A stretch of DNA of 64,000 bases, from positions 1-64,000 of the forward strand of contig JAWKMJ010000002.1 in the NCBI GenBank assembly GCA_041392305.1. The letters run 5' to 3'. Shown piece after piece: positions 17,563-26,489 of this stretch; position 1 is the stretch's first letter, and each line of letters begins with the position of its first letter. A program made the translations under genes and the position numbers. Under the pieces are notes generated by a model. The model worked only from the letters and a program-made list of their open reading frames with translations. It did no database searches and was not told the DNA's origin. The DNA comes from JAGQYP01 sp041392305 (lineage in GTDB: Bacteria > Bacteroidota > Bacteroidia > Flavobacteriales_D > Crocinitomicaceae).

Positions 17563-18773
17563 TTCAAATTTACTCCGAAAATATTTCCAGCAGATTGCTT
17601 TATGTTCTCGATTTCGTTTTCGAAGGAAATTATACGATTACCAGTTTTATTCATGACCTAGGAGATAAAAAAATTCTAAATTATTCCACTCAAAAAATTG
17701 AAGGAAAGAATCAGCTGTGGATCATTCCATCTGGACTTCTAGAACACGACACTGTTGACGAAGATTATAAACATGACTTTGAGCATCAGGATATATTATC
17801 AAGTATTTTTTATATCCTTACCCGATATGAAGAATATTTTGCTCGAGAGAAAGATCATTTTGAAAGGTTTACTGCAAAACAATCCGAATGCTATGCGTTA
17901 GGTAAGCTAGACGAGCCTATAGTTGATGAATGGGTGAGTGAACTGCGAAGACGTTTTGATCTACCCGTAGAATTTCCATATCAATTCATTCCCACTTTCG
18001 ATATAGATAATGCTTGGGCCTATAAAAACAAGGGGCAGTTTCGGACTGCCGCTTCTAAATCCAAAGATTTGATAAAAAGTGACAGAAAGAGAATCTCTGA
18101 AAGAAAGGCCGTTTTGACAGGAAAAATGAAAGATCCGTATGATACTTATGATTTTATTGAATCCTTATCTAATTGGAGGCCAAAAGTGTTTTTCTTATTG
18201 GGAGATTATGGAAAATACGATCGGAATATTCATTTTAAGAACAGAGAATTTAGGGCTTTAATTCAAAAGATTGATCAATTTGCAGATATAGGTATTCATC
18301 CTAGTTTTTCATCATTTCGCGACTTAGGGAAAATGCAAAAGGAGAAAGAACGGCTGGAAGAGATCGTGGGACATGAGATTACGCGCTCCCGACAGCATTT
18401 CCTTCGACTCGAGCTCCCGACAACTTATCTTGAATTGGAAAAAATAGGAATTCGGGAAGACTACTCAATGGGTTACGCGGATCATGTTGGATGGCGTGCG
18501 GGAACTTCCAGACCATTTTTGTTTTTTGACCTGAGCCAAAATCGAGTTACAGATCTTACAGTATTTCCTTTTCAATATATGGATGGGACTTTGAATGAAT
18601 ACATGCAAGTAAATACTGAAAAGGCAAAAGAAATCGTATTTGATCTTTCCTCTAAAACTCAGAAATTTGGTGGAAATTTTATTTGTTTATGGCATAATGA
18701 AACGATTGGAAATTATGAAAAGTGGGAGGGTTGGAAAGAAGTTTTAAACTACAATATTAGTTTGAATGAGTAA
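17559..18773 (+). CDS. Polysaccharide deacetylase-family protein
   Basis: 404 residues with a GTG start inside the wecB stop (4-nt overlap). The N-terminal 130 residues match the domain seen before NodB-like deacetylases in Bacteroidota ('DFEHQDILSSIFYILTRYEEY'). The catalytic part has TFDIDNAWAY (metal/base Asp), 'IGIHPSFSS' (His), 'RSRQHFLRLELP', 'DYSMGYADHVGWRAGTSRPF' and 'CLWHNETIGN' (final His). It should remove acetyl groups from an exported or nascent polysaccharide. No signal peptide is visible, so it probably works on a cytoplasmic or lipid-linked substrate. Substrate unknown; the neighbouring epimerase suggests an N-acetylhexosamine polymer. Confidence 0.85.
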   Translation: MIQIYSENISSRLLYVLDFVFEGNYTITSFIHDLGDKKILNYSTQKIEGKNQLWIIPSGLLEHDTVDEDYKHDFEHQDILSSIFYILTRYEEYFAREKDHFERFTAKQSECYALGKLDEPIVDEWVSELRRRFDLPVEFPYQFIPTFDIDNAWAYKNKGQFRTAASKSKDLIKSDRKRISERKAVLTGKMKDPYDTYDFIESLSNWRPKVFFLLGDYGKYDRNIHFKNREFRALIQKIDQFADIGIHPSFSSFRDLGKMQKEKERLEEIVGHEITRSRQHFLRLELPTTYLELEKIGIREDYSMGYADHVGWRAGTSRPFLFFDLSQNRVTDLTVFPFQYMDGTLNEYMQVNTEKAKEIVFDLSSKTQKFGGNFICLWHNETIGNYEKWEGWKEVLNYNISLNE

Positions 18774-19890
18774 AATTTTGCAAGTAATCACCATTTTCTT
18801 GATTTTAAATTTATTGCCGGGATGCATCAATAAAAGCAATTTAGTTGAAGCTGAAAGTAAGGCAACTGACGAAACTTCAGCCCAAATAAAGATTCACTAT
18901 GCAAAAGGATTTCGCGCATATTATTTTGAAGGAGGAAAATTTGTGGAGGTTCTGCATCCTAAAACAGGAGAGGTCCTAGATCAAATTGTGCTCATCGGAT
19001 CTGAATCTGCAGTAGTTCCCGACTCGTTAAAAGCAATAAAATCAGTGAAAATAAGTTTGAACACGATTGCTAGTCAGTCCACCACTCACGTTTCCTTTCT
19101 TGATCGAATAGAGGTGCTGGATAAATTAAAGGCCATCGGTTTTGCTGAACTCGTTAGAAATGAAAATGCCCGGAAATTAATTGATTCTAAAAAAATGGCT
19201 AATTTGTCAGAAGGTCAGCAAATGAATAAAGAAATACTAATAGACTTAAGGCCTGAATTGTTTTTCATGTATCCTTTTGATCAGCAATCTGTAGAGCAAA
19301 TTAAAATGCATGTAAAGACGATGTTGACCACCGAATATTTGGAAACTAGTCCATTAGCCAAAGCCGAATGGATCAAATTTTTTGCACTTTTTTTTAATCG
19401 AGAAGAGATGGCTAACCAACTTTTTGATCAGATCGTAAATAACTACGAGAAACTTGTTGTGTTTAATAAAACAAATCGAAGTTATTTTATGAATTTACCT
19501 TATAATGGAATTTGGGATTTTCCACCGGCAAACTCTTATTCTGTCCAACTTATGAGCGATGCGGGAATGAACTATATTTTTCAGCAGGTAGAGCACGACG
19601 CAAATTTGGCTAAAACAACTGAAGAAGTAATTGATCAATGTATTGACACCGACTTTTGGATTATCATTGCCCAAAGGAATGTAGGTTTTGGTGTGCAAGA
19701 TTTGATAAACGAAAATTACTTTTATAAAGAATTTAGAGCTGTTAAATTAGGGAATGTAGTGATGTGTAATACTACTGTTTCGGACTACTTTGGGGATGCC
19801 TTGCTGGAACCTGATAAATTACTTTCAGATTTAACTCAAGTGATATACGGAACCAAGGATAGTACAGAATACTTTTACAGACTTAAGTAA
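18766..19890 (+). CDS. Metal/cofactor ABC transporter substrate-binding lipoprotein
   Basis: 374 residues, overlapping the deacetylase gene by 8 nt. A lipoprotein signal with lipobox LPGC (Cys20) is followed by a TroA/BtuF-like bilobed fold: 'HYAKGFRAYYF', 'IASQSTTHVSFLDRIEVLDKL' (the usual first-lobe entry), 'LIDLRPELFFMYPF', and 'MSDAGMNYIF...' opening the second lobe. The family binds iron-siderophore, heme or cobalamin. No permease or ATPase gene is next to it, so the partner transporter is elsewhere or it has another role. Coupling to polysaccharide genes is unusual. Confidence 0.8.
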   Translation: MSKILQVITIFLILNLLPGCINKSNLVEAESKATDETSAQIKIHYAKGFRAYYFEGGKFVEVLHPKTGEVLDQIVLIGSESAVVPDSLKAIKSVKISLNTIASQSTTHVSFLDRIEVLDKLKAIGFAELVRNENARKLIDSKKMANLSEGQQMNKEILIDLRPELFFMYPFDQQSVEQIKMHVKTMLTTEYLETSPLAKAEWIKFFALFFNREEMANQLFDQIVNNYEKLVVFNKTNRSYFMNLPYNGIWDFPPANSYSVQLMSDAGMNYIFQQVEHDANLAKTTEEVIDQCIDTDFWIIIAQRNVGFGVQDLINENYFYKEFRAVKLGNVVMCNTTVSDYFGDALLEPDKLLSDLTQVIYGTKDSTEYFYRLK

Positions 19891-19967
19891 TATCATCGAA
19901 TAACTTGACAACTATCAGCAAAAGAATCATTAAATTACTGGAAATTTGTACGAATTCGTAAAAAAAA

Positions 19968-20582
19968 ATGATCATGGAATCAACTTCAAACACACATTTT
20001 ATAGATCGCGTAGCCGAAGCAATGCGTAAAGCTGCAACTGAGTTGGAAGAGCTGCAGGTAAAGCTTACTATTGGAAAGGCTGATGCAGTGGATAAATATG
20101 AAGAATTAAAGAACAAACTAAATCAGTTTTTGCAAGATCACGATACTGAAATTGATGCCGGAAAAGAGAAGTTAGCACAGATGAATATGCTTCTAGATCC
20201 TTTGCGAGTGTATCTTGAAGAAGGGAAAGCAAATACTTTAGAAGAATTTAAAGCCCAGAAGGAAAAAATTGAAGCAAAAATAGATGAGATCGTTGCCAAG
20301 ATTAAAAGTGACGAAAAACTAAAGACCTATTATGCAATGGTGTTAATCGAACTGGAAAAATTCAAAACACAGCTCCATTTTTTAATGAGTAATTTTGAAG
20401 CAGGTAAAGAGGCAGCAAAAGAAGCTTATGAAAAAGGGAAGGTAGAGTTTGATAAATTCATTGAGGAAATGAAAAAGCGCTATCAGGAGGCAAAGGAAGA
20501 AGGTAGATTCGAACATTTTAAAGATGAAATTAAGGAAGCATTCGGTCATTTTAAAAAGGCTTTTGCAAAACCCAATTCATAG
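19968..20582 (+). CDS. Helical coiled-coil hypothetical protein
   Basis: 204 residues, almost wholly charged alpha-helix with heptad-like patterns ('ELEELQVKLTIGKADAVDKY', 'FKAQKEKIEAKIDEIVAKIK', 'KEAAKEAYEKGKVEFDKFIE'). It recalls phasin or apolipoprotein-like amphipathic proteins, but I recognise no family. No signal peptide or membrane segment. Two ATGs are possible (19968 and 19974). It lies 77 bp after the binding-protein gene and ends 18 bp before a strong terminator, so it may be the last gene of the operon or a separate unit. Confidence 0.6.
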   Translation: MIMESTSNTHFIDRVAEAMRKAATELEELQVKLTIGKADAVDKYEELKNKLNQFLQDHDTEIDAGKEKLAQMNMLLDPLRVYLEEGKANTLEEFKAQKEKIEAKIDEIVAKIKSDEKLKTYYAMVLIELEKFKTQLHFLMSNFEAGKEAAKEAYEKGKVEFDKFIEEMKKRYQEAKEEGRFEHFKDEIKEAFGHFKKAFAKPNS

Positions 20583-20599
20583 CTCACAAAATTATAAAT

Positions 20600-20631
20600 A
20601 AAAAGCGGGTCTAATTTTGATCCGTTTTTTT
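20600..20631 (+). terminator. Intrinsic terminator
   Basis: AAAAAGCGGGTC, a 7-nt loop, then GATCCG followed by seven T residues; the stem includes one G-T pair. It closes the plus-strand unit ending at 20582, and its A/T symmetry allows it to act on the convergent UbiB-family gene side as well. Confidence 0.8.
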
Positions 20632-20672
20632 GAGAAAACTAAGGTAGTCAGTTTATTATCATATTTGGTTCA

Positions 20673-22394
20673 TCATCCTCCCCAGCCTTTCCAATCGTCA
20701 TGGTCTCCTTTTCTTAGGTTTTTGAGCATTCCAAATGCAAGGACACCCGCCACAATAAATCCGATAATTCCAAAATCTGAATAGCCTCCAACAGTAGGTT
20801 GAATATCAAAGATGATAAAAAGAGAAGAGGCAATAATTAAAGCACTGATGAGAAAAGCAGCGATAATTTGTTTAGCAATTCTTTGGGTGGTATGTACTAG
20901 AGGATCCACACCTTTGTGAGTGAGATCTACTCGAATCTGACCATCATTTATCTTTTTAATTGCATTTTTTAAATCTCCAGGAAATTCCTCCATGTAAGAC
21001 CCCAATTCATATAAGGAATTCAACACTTTTTTTGCCATTTTGATCGGATTCAACTTTTTTGCTGCGGTTTTCAGCAAATAGGGTCGCACAACTTCAAACT
21101 GGTAAAGAGAAGGATCCAGGCTATATGTTACACCTTCAATAGTTACTACTGCTTTGATGAAAAGGAAGAAGTGTCCAGGTACTTTCAAATGATGCTTCAC
21201 GATGATATTTTTAACCTCCATCAGGATTGTACTCATTTCGCTTTCATTCACTTCCCTAACGTAATACCTTTCTACAAATTCATTCACGTCAAATTCAAAT
21301 TCACGCATGTTGTGAATGGGTGCATTATTAGTAAGATCTTGTATCGCTTTTACAATATTTCGAACATTTTGCTCGCGAAGGGATATAAATAAACGACCAA
21401 ATACATCTATATCTCTAGGTAATATGCTCCCCATCATGCCAAAATCGAGATAGCATATCTTTCCATCAGGAAGTACGTAGAGGTTCCCAGGGTGAGGATC
21501 GGCATGAAAGAATCCGTACTCAAATATCTGTTTAAAGAAGGTGTTAGATAACCTGTAAGCAATTAATTTACGGTCATGACCTTTTTCTTCTAATTCTGTA
21601 AAATGACTTATTTTGATACCGGAGATAAATTCCATCGCCAAAATTTTATCTGTTGTATAATTCAGAAAAACCTTGGGGGCATAGGCAAATTGTTTTGTGG
21701 ACTCATCTCTTTTCAAATAATTTCTGAATCGCTGTATATTGATTGATTCATTTAGAAAATCTAACTCTCGGTTAATTGACTTTTCAAAATGTTGAACCAT
21801 TTCAATGGGAGAAAAGCTTTTCAGTTCGGGTATTCGTTTTTCCAAAATAGCTGCTACATGGTACATTACTTTAATATCCTCACGAATGATTTTTTTGATT
21901 CCCGGCCTTTGAATTTTAAGTGCGACCCGTTCTCCAGTTTTTAAAGTGACATTGTGTACTTGTGACATTGAAGCTGACGCGAAACACTGTGGTTCATACC
22001 AAGCAAAAAGCTCTTCAACTTTTCCATTCAATTCCTTTTCAACAACAGCTTTGGCCGTAGCTTCATCCATTGGAGGAACATTATCCTGAAGTTTCTCAAA
22101 CTCTTGAATCAGCTCAACAGGTACTAAATCAGGGCGATTACTTAAAACTTGCCCAAATTTGATGAAAGTAGGCCCAAGTTCTTCGCATGCCAAACGAATC
22201 ATTTCCCATTTCGTGTGTTCTGCTGCATGACGGCGAATCGATCCGGGAATAAGCCGCCTCAAAAAGCCTAGTTTTCTTTCTTTCTGAAGATGATGAACCC
22301 AATCTTCAAAACCGTATTTGACCAAAACTTTAAGAATTTGGTTGTATCGACGGAAAGACCGGTATTTACTTCGGATATTTGAAAATAATCCCAT
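20673..22394 (-). CDS. ABC1/AarF/UbiB atypical kinase family protein
   Basis: 573 residues, usual family length. The family-defining segment LGPTFIKFGQVLSNRPDLVP (about 74-93) is followed by an Ala-rich nucleotide loop ('FASASMSQVH'), 'GERVALKIQRPGI' (catalytic Lys), the catalytic loop 'FHADPHPGNLYVL' and the metal-binding 'YLDFGMMG'. Two membrane helices sit at the C-terminus (about 515-560). Members support ubiquinone or menaquinone biosynthesis or lipid homeostasis as ATPases. The start is 4 bp downstream of the small coiled-coil gene, so the two form an operon. Confidence 0.9.
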   Translation of the reverse strand: MGLFSNIRSKYRSFRRYNQILKVLVKYGFEDWVHHLQKERKLGFLRRLIPGSIRRHAAEHTKWEMIRLACEELGPTFIKFGQVLSNRPDLVPVELIQEFEKLQDNVPPMDEATAKAVVEKELNGKVEELFAWYEPQCFASASMSQVHNVTLKTGERVALKIQRPGIKKIIREDIKVMYHVAAILEKRIPELKSFSPIEMVQHFEKSINRELDFLNESINIQRFRNYLKRDESTKQFAYAPKVFLNYTTDKILAMEFISGIKISHFTELEEKGHDRKLIAYRLSNTFFKQIFEYGFFHADPHPGNLYVLPDGKICYLDFGMMGSILPRDIDVFGRLFISLREQNVRNIVKAIQDLTNNAPIHNMREFEFDVNEFVERYYVREVNESEMSTILMEVKNIIVKHHLKVPGHFFLFIKAVVTIEGVTYSLDPSLYQFEVVRPYLLKTAAKKLNPIKMAKKVLNSLYELGSYMEEFPGDLKNAIKKINDGQIRVDLTHKGVDPLVHTTQRIAKQIIAAFLISALIIASSLFIIFDIQPTVGGYSDFGIIGFIVAGVLAFGMLKNLRKGDHDDWKGWGG

Positions 22395-22398
22395 TTGA

Positions 22399-22770
22399 TT
22401 ATTTGCTCTCTATTTTATTTAATCGCGCTTCCAATAAAGCAATTTGTTTGTCCTGTTGTTCTAATTGCGCTCTCAAACCTTTTATTTCATCTACATGAGC
22501 GATATGAACTTTTTTATAAAATTCAGAGACCAATTCCTCTATTTTTTGTTCTAATTCCTCTTTTGCCTGGCCCGCCTTATGAATCAGTTTATCAACGAAT
22601 TCCATTTCATTCCCATTTTCATCCAAAATAGGGTCATTTACCGCTTTATTAATCCGACTTTTTCCCTTTTCTGCCATGTTTTTCAACCGATGCATCAATT
22701 CTTCATCCTTTGACAATTGATAAAGACTAGCAGACAAGCTTACAAGTTCAAGTATAGTTTTTGCTTTCAT
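22399..22770 (-). CDS. Small phasin-like coiled-coil protein
   Basis: 123 residues from the ATG at 22770. A TTG-initiated extension to 22797 is rejected because it would overlap the -7 box. The protein is helical: an N-terminal amphipathic stretch (TILELVSLSASLYQLSKD) and a long C-terminal coiled coil with heptads (LRAQLEQQDKQIALLEARLN). This architecture recalls phasins and granule-associated PhaF-like proteins, but the match is by style only. It is the first gene of an operon with the UbiB-family kinase, 4 bp apart. Confidence 0.6.
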   Translation of the reverse strand: MKAKTILELVSLSASLYQLSKDEELMHRLKNMAEKGKSRINKAVNDPILDENGNEMEFVDKLIHKAGQAKEELEQKIEELVSEFYKKVHIAHVDEIKGLRAQLEQQDKQIALLEARLNKIESK

Positions 22771-22794
22771 GTGATCCAATAAGAAATATTCAGA

Positions 22795-22802
22795 CAAATA
22801 TA
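22795..22802 (-). promoter_or_regulatory. Promoter -7 box TATATTTG (minus strand)
   Basis: Exact TAnnTTTG on the minus strand, 24 nt upstream of the ATG at 22770. It drives the coiled-coil/UbiB-family operon. Confidence 0.5.
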
Positions 22803-22893
22803 CGACTCCATTCAGCCAAATAAAATGATTAATATCAGGTGTGTTTACGCATTTTATTCAATTAAGATACTTTTAGGAATTGAAGTTTAGTTT

Positions 22894-22901
22894 TATCTTT
22901 G
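22894..22901 (+). promoter_or_regulatory. Promoter -7 box TATCTTTG for the CBS protein
   Basis: Exact TAnnTTTG, 18 nt before the ATG at 22920. Divergent from the 22795-22802 box. Confidence 0.55.
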
Positions 22902-22919
22902 CAGAACAAAAATTGAAAT

Positions 22920-23321
22920 ATGAAGTCAACACCCATTTCCCAAATCATGACTACAAAAATTGATACCGTTTCTCCGGATCAAAAATTGGTTGATGTAAAA
23001 CATATTTACGAAAAGGAGAACTTTCATCATCATATACCTGTAGTTGAAAATGGTAAACTTATAGGAATGGTCAGTTTAATTGATTTCATGCGAAAGGCAG
23101 ACAAAGGAGGGCTTTTTGATGATGCAGAGGTTTATCAAAACACATCAGTAAGAGAAATTATGTCTGGAAATCCTTATTTTCTTTACACTGAAGATACCAT
23201 TAGTCAAGGAGCAGAAATCCTTGCCAAAGGAGAATTTCATGCATTGCCTGTTCTTGAAGGAGAAAAAGTTGTCGGAATTGTTTCAACTGCAGACATCATT
23301 CGCTTTTTTCTTTCGAAATAG
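22920..23321 (+). CDS. Tandem CBS-domain protein
   Basis: 133 residues consisting of two CBS domains only. The first (about 5-60) has 'MTTKIDTVSPDQKLVDVKHI' and 'HHIPVVENGKLIGMVSLIDF'. The second (about 75-132) has 'IMSGNPYFLYTEDTISQGAE' and 'FHALPVLEGEKVVGIVSTAD'. Paired CBS domains form a Bateman module that binds adenine nucleotides and acts as an energy sensor in trans. No effector domain is attached. The gene abuts the stop codon of the convergent lipoprotein gene with no gap. Confidence 0.93.
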   Translation: MKSTPISQIMTTKIDTVSPDQKLVDVKHIYEKENFHHHIPVVENGKLIGMVSLIDFMRKADKGGLFDDAEVYQNTSVREIMSGNPYFLYTEDTISQGAEILAKGEFHALPVLEGEKVVGIVSTADIIRFFLSK

Positions 23322-23531
23322 TTAATTACAGAATGCTGGAATAGGATTGCCAGTGATGTCTGTCCAATTCATGTTTAAAAATTCATCAATCGATGCATTT
23401 CCACATCTTTCTTCAACGAATACAGTATCCGCACTAATTGTGCCTGAGTTTTGAATGACGAAGCAATTTTTACAATTTTCGGAACAGCTGAAACAAGAAG
23501 AAAGAAGCCCAAGTACAATTAGGTATTTCAT
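23322..23531 (-). CDS. Small hypothetical lipoprotein
   Basis: 69 residues from the ATG at 23531. The start is set by a short lipoprotein signal MKYLIVLGLLSSCFSC. The mature part has five further Cys residues (SENCKNC, RCG, AFCN), so disulfides or a small metal site are possible. No family recognised. A longer frame in the same register to 23729 lacks a signal and overlaps the 2OG-oxygenase gene, so it is rejected. Confidence 0.6.
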   Translation of the reverse strand: MKYLIVLGLLSSCFSCSENCKNCFVIQNSGTISADTVFVEERCGNASIDEFLNMNWTDITGNPIPAFCN

Positions 23532-23612
23532 AGGAGAACTATTTGAATTTAAATCAATAGAAATATATTGAAATATTGTTATCATTGCAAGTGCGCATTT
23601 TGAAAGTACTAT

Positions 23613-24236
23613 TTGAAAACATTTCACAATGACAGGAATTGGCTCAGCTGGATTGACGAGCTCTCCGACAACCGATTCGTAGTAATCGATGATTTTTTGA
23701 GTGATGATTTGTATCAAACCATCCGTCAAGACTTTTTATCTAAACTAGATAATTTTGAACAAGCCGGAATAGGTGCAATGGATCAGAACATTATACAACA
23801 AAACATTCGTGGGGATCAAACCTATTGGTTGGATTCAAGAAGAGACGATCATTTGAGCGAATGGTGGTCACTGGTAAATGAAACCATTGGCGTGCTGAAC
23901 CGCTATTGTTTTCTTTCATTATCAGGATTTGAATTTCATTTGGCTCATTATCCTCCTGGAGGTCACTACGATAAACACTTAGATCAGTTTTCAAATAGAG
24001 ATAATCGAATGATATCAATGGTGATTTATCTGAATGAAGGTTGGGAAAATGGAGATGGTGGAGAGTTGGAAATTGATCTCGAAGGAAAAATTTATTTGGT
24101 AGAGCCAATCAAAAAGAGATGTGTGCTTTTCAAAAGTGCAGAAGTCCCTCATGCAGTTTTGGAAGCCCATAAAAGTAGGTATAGTTTAACAGGCTGGCTA
24201 CTTTATCGACCAGCTGCTTTAGGGAAATTGCTTTAA
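23613..24236 (+). CDS. 2-oxoglutarate/Fe(II) oxygenase (prolyl 4-hydroxylase-like)
   Basis: 207 residues with an apparent TTG start: TTG AAA ACA TTT precedes 'WLSWIDELSDNRFVVIDDFL', which fits the family N-terminus, and no in-frame ATG exists before the conserved region. The jelly-roll metal motif is 'HYDKHLD' (H-x-D), the distal His is in 'VPHAVLEAH', and the 2OG-binding Arg in KSRYSLTGW. 'HLAHYPPGGHY' and 'MVIYLNEGWENGDGGEL' are typical of SM-20/P4H-like bacterial enzymes. The substrate is unknown; ribosomal or EF-Tu proline hydroxylation is known for relatives. Confidence 0.87.
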   Translation: MKTFHNDRNWLSWIDELSDNRFVVIDDFLSDDLYQTIRQDFLSKLDNFEQAGIGAMDQNIIQQNIRGDQTYWLDSRRDDHLSEWWSLVNETIGVLNRYCFLSLSGFEFHLAHYPPGGHYDKHLDQFSNRDNRMISMVIYLNEGWENGDGGELEIDLEGKIYLVEPIKKRCVLFKSAEVPHAVLEAHKSRYSLTGWLLYRPAALGKLL

Positions 24237-24259
24237 ACAAAAATTCTTTAGTATTTTTG
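24228..24259 (+). promoter_or_regulatory. Promoter TTG-N21-TATTTTTG for the subtilase
   Basis: TTG at 24228-24230, inside the last codons of the oxygenase gene, a 21-bp spacer, and TATTTTTG at 24252-24259. The ATG follows 24 nt downstream. A full match to the Bacteroidota -33/-7 promoter. Confidence 0.65.
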
Positions 24260-24283
24260 AGTCGAATCAATTTACTGCATCTT

Positions 24284-26449
24284 ATGAAACAGATTTTTGT
24301 TACTCTCTTTGTCTTAGTATTCTTTTCTATTGTAAATGGTCAAAAAACAAGTGCATTGACTATTGGCAAAATCCAGTTGATTAAAAAGTATATAAATGAA
24401 AGTGGAGGTGAAATAACTTCTGAAATAAGAAGAAAATATCCAATACACAACTTCAATGGAAAGGAATATGTTTCGTTTTTAGCAAAAGTTAATTCAGATT
24501 TTAATCAGCTAGAAATGGCAAATCGAGGAGTATTAATTGGAAGTCGTATAAATGATATTGTAACGGTTCGTTATCCGCTGGATATGCTTGACAACGTTTT
24601 AAATGAAACCACTTTCAGTTATTTTAAAATGGCGGGAATGATTCAGCCTAACTTGGATAAAGTTCGTCACGCAACTCATGTAGATAGTGTTTGGCAAGGA
24701 ATCAATTTGCCACAAGGATATTCAGGTCAAAATGTAATTGTTGGTGTTCAAGACTGGGGATTCGATTTTACGCATCCTATGTTTTATGATACGACATTAA
24801 CTTATAGTCGAATTTTGGCCTGTTGGGACCAGTATAAAAATTCAGGGCCAGCACCTTCTTCTTATGGTTATGGGACAGAGATTATTGGTTTCAACGATCT
24901 TCAAAGTGCGCAATCAGATACTTCTGGAATGTATGGTTATGCTACGCATGGAACGCATGTTGCTGGAATTGCTGGTGGGAGTGGTGCCGGAACCATTCAT
25001 CGAGGTATGGCTTTTGAATGTGAATTTATCTTTGCGACTTTAATCATTGATGAAAGCTTTGCTATTGATGGTTGGGATTGGATGTATCATTATGCTCAAT
25101 CTGAAGGAAAGAGATTGGTAATTAATTGCAGTTGGGGAGTTTATCAAATCGGTGCTCTGGATGGTACAGATTTGTTAAGTCAGGCTCTTGATGGATATGT
25201 TCAAAATGATGTGGTTATTGTTACTTCTGCAGGGAATAATGGAGATTCTCAATTTCATATTAAGAAAGCCTTTGCCTCGGATACGATTCAAACTAGAATT
25301 GAATTTATGGATTCTGGAATGCCAGTAGATGAAGGTCAGGATGTACACATGTGGGGGCGTCCTGGAAAAGATTTTTCCATCCAACTATTGATAAAAGACA
25401 ACAATAACAATTTACTCAATTCATCTCCTTGGTACCATACGGCAAGTAGTCAGGCTTTTTTAGATTCATTTATTGTAGCTTCAGGAACAGACACAGTATT
25501 TTTTAATTTGAGTGTCGATGATGCTTATCCATCAAATGGGTATTCCTATATGCATCTTCAAATACTCAATTTACCAGTGGGATATCGAGCTGGTTTTAAA
25601 GCAACTGCAATTGATGATACGGTGCATTTTTTCAATCTGATTTCATTTAGTCATGGTGGCGGAAACTGGGGAATTCCTTTTTCATATTTCGGAAATCCTT
25701 CGATAACGGGTGATAGCGAATACTCCATTGGTCAGCCCGCTTGTGCTGATTTATCTTTGGCGATTGGTGCTTATATTCCTGAAAATATTGCACAAAATGG
25801 TATAGAATATGGAGGACAAGTTGCTAATTTCACAAGTCATGGTCCTTTAATTGATGGTTCTTTAAAACCGGATATTAATGCCCCTGGGAGTAATATAATT
25901 TCTTCCATGTCTTCATTCACAACAGAAACTGTAATTCCTGTTGAAACAGTTAATTTTCAGGGAACGGACTATTATTTTGAGGGATTAAGCGGAACTTCGA
26001 TGTCTTCACCTGCAACAGTTGGAATTGTAGCACTTGTTTTACAGGCAAATCCCTATTTAAGTGGAGAGCAGGTTAGAGAAGTAATTATGCAATCCGCGAG
26101 AAAAGATCAATATACAGGGGCGATTCCGCCTCATTCAACAATATGGGGATGGGGGAAATTGAATGCCTATGCCGCAGTACAATTGGCTATAGCTACTACC
26201 GGATTTCAAGAGTACGATTTTGAACCGGCGTGGACAATTTATCCAAATCCAGCCAACGACCAAATGAATATTGCTGGTATAGAAGGGAAAGTTAAGAAGT
26301 TGGAGGTGTATGATTTGAATGGGAAAATGATTTTGAATCTTCCAGTAGACACACAACAAATCCAAACCAGTCTTTTAGAAAGTGGAGTGTATATTCTGAG
26401 AGTGGTAAGAGATGGATTTGTAGAGCAGAGAAAGTTTGTGAAGCAATAA
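24284..26449 (+). CDS. Secreted subtilisin-like serine protease (S8) with T9SS type A domain
   Basis: 721 residues from the ATG at 24284; the TTG extension to 24257 overlaps the promoter. A signal peptide (MKQIFVTLFVLVFFSIVNG) is followed by a propeptide, then the S8 catalytic domain: Asp near 157 (VGVQDWGFDFTHP), His near 222 (THGTHVAGIAGG), oxyanion Asn region (VIVTSAGNNGDS) and nucleophile Ser572 (GLSGTSMSSPATVGI). A jelly-roll insert of about 170 residues sits before the Ser. The last 75 residues are a T9SS type A domain ('WTIYPNPANDQMNI... SGVYILRVVRDG'). An exported, surface or released protease. Confidence 0.93.
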   Translation: MKQIFVTLFVLVFFSIVNGQKTSALTIGKIQLIKKYINESGGEITSEIRRKYPIHNFNGKEYVSFLAKVNSDFNQLEMANRGVLIGSRINDIVTVRYPLDMLDNVLNETTFSYFKMAGMIQPNLDKVRHATHVDSVWQGINLPQGYSGQNVIVGVQDWGFDFTHPMFYDTTLTYSRILACWDQYKNSGPAPSSYGYGTEIIGFNDLQSAQSDTSGMYGYATHGTHVAGIAGGSGAGTIHRGMAFECEFIFATLIIDESFAIDGWDWMYHYAQSEGKRLVINCSWGVYQIGALDGTDLLSQALDGYVQNDVVIVTSAGNNGDSQFHIKKAFASDTIQTRIEFMDSGMPVDEGQDVHMWGRPGKDFSIQLLIKDNNNNLLNSSPWYHTASSQAFLDSFIVASGTDTVFFNLSVDDAYPSNGYSYMHLQILNLPVGYRAGFKATAIDDTVHFFNLISFSHGGGNWGIPFSYFGNPSITGDSEYSIGQPACADLSLAIGAYIPENIAQNGIEYGGQVANFTSHGPLIDGSLKPDINAPGSNIISSMSSFTTETVIPVETVNFQGTDYYFEGLSGTSMSSPATVGIVALVLQANPYLSGEQVREVIMQSARKDQYTGAIPPHSTIWGWGKLNAYAAVQLAIATTGFQEYDFEPAWTIYPNPANDQMNIAGIEGKVKKLEVYDLNGKMILNLPVDTQQIQTSLLESGVYILRVVRDGFVEQRKFVKQ

Positions 26450-26458
26450 AATAAAGGT

Positions 26459-26485
26459 AAGAGGCTCCCTGAGGAGCCTCTTCTG
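26459..26485. terminator. Bidirectional intrinsic terminator between convergent genes
   Basis: Perfect 10-bp stem AAGAGGCTCC / GGAGCCTCTT with a CTGA loop, between the subtilase stop and the chitinase stop. It has T-rich flanks on both strands. Confidence 0.8.
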
Positions 26486-26489
26486 TTTA

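Noticed and set aside
23532..23729. Upstream extension of the small lipoprotein to 23729
   Set aside because: It overlaps the 2OG-oxygenase gene on the other strand and hides the clear lipoprotein signal at 23531.
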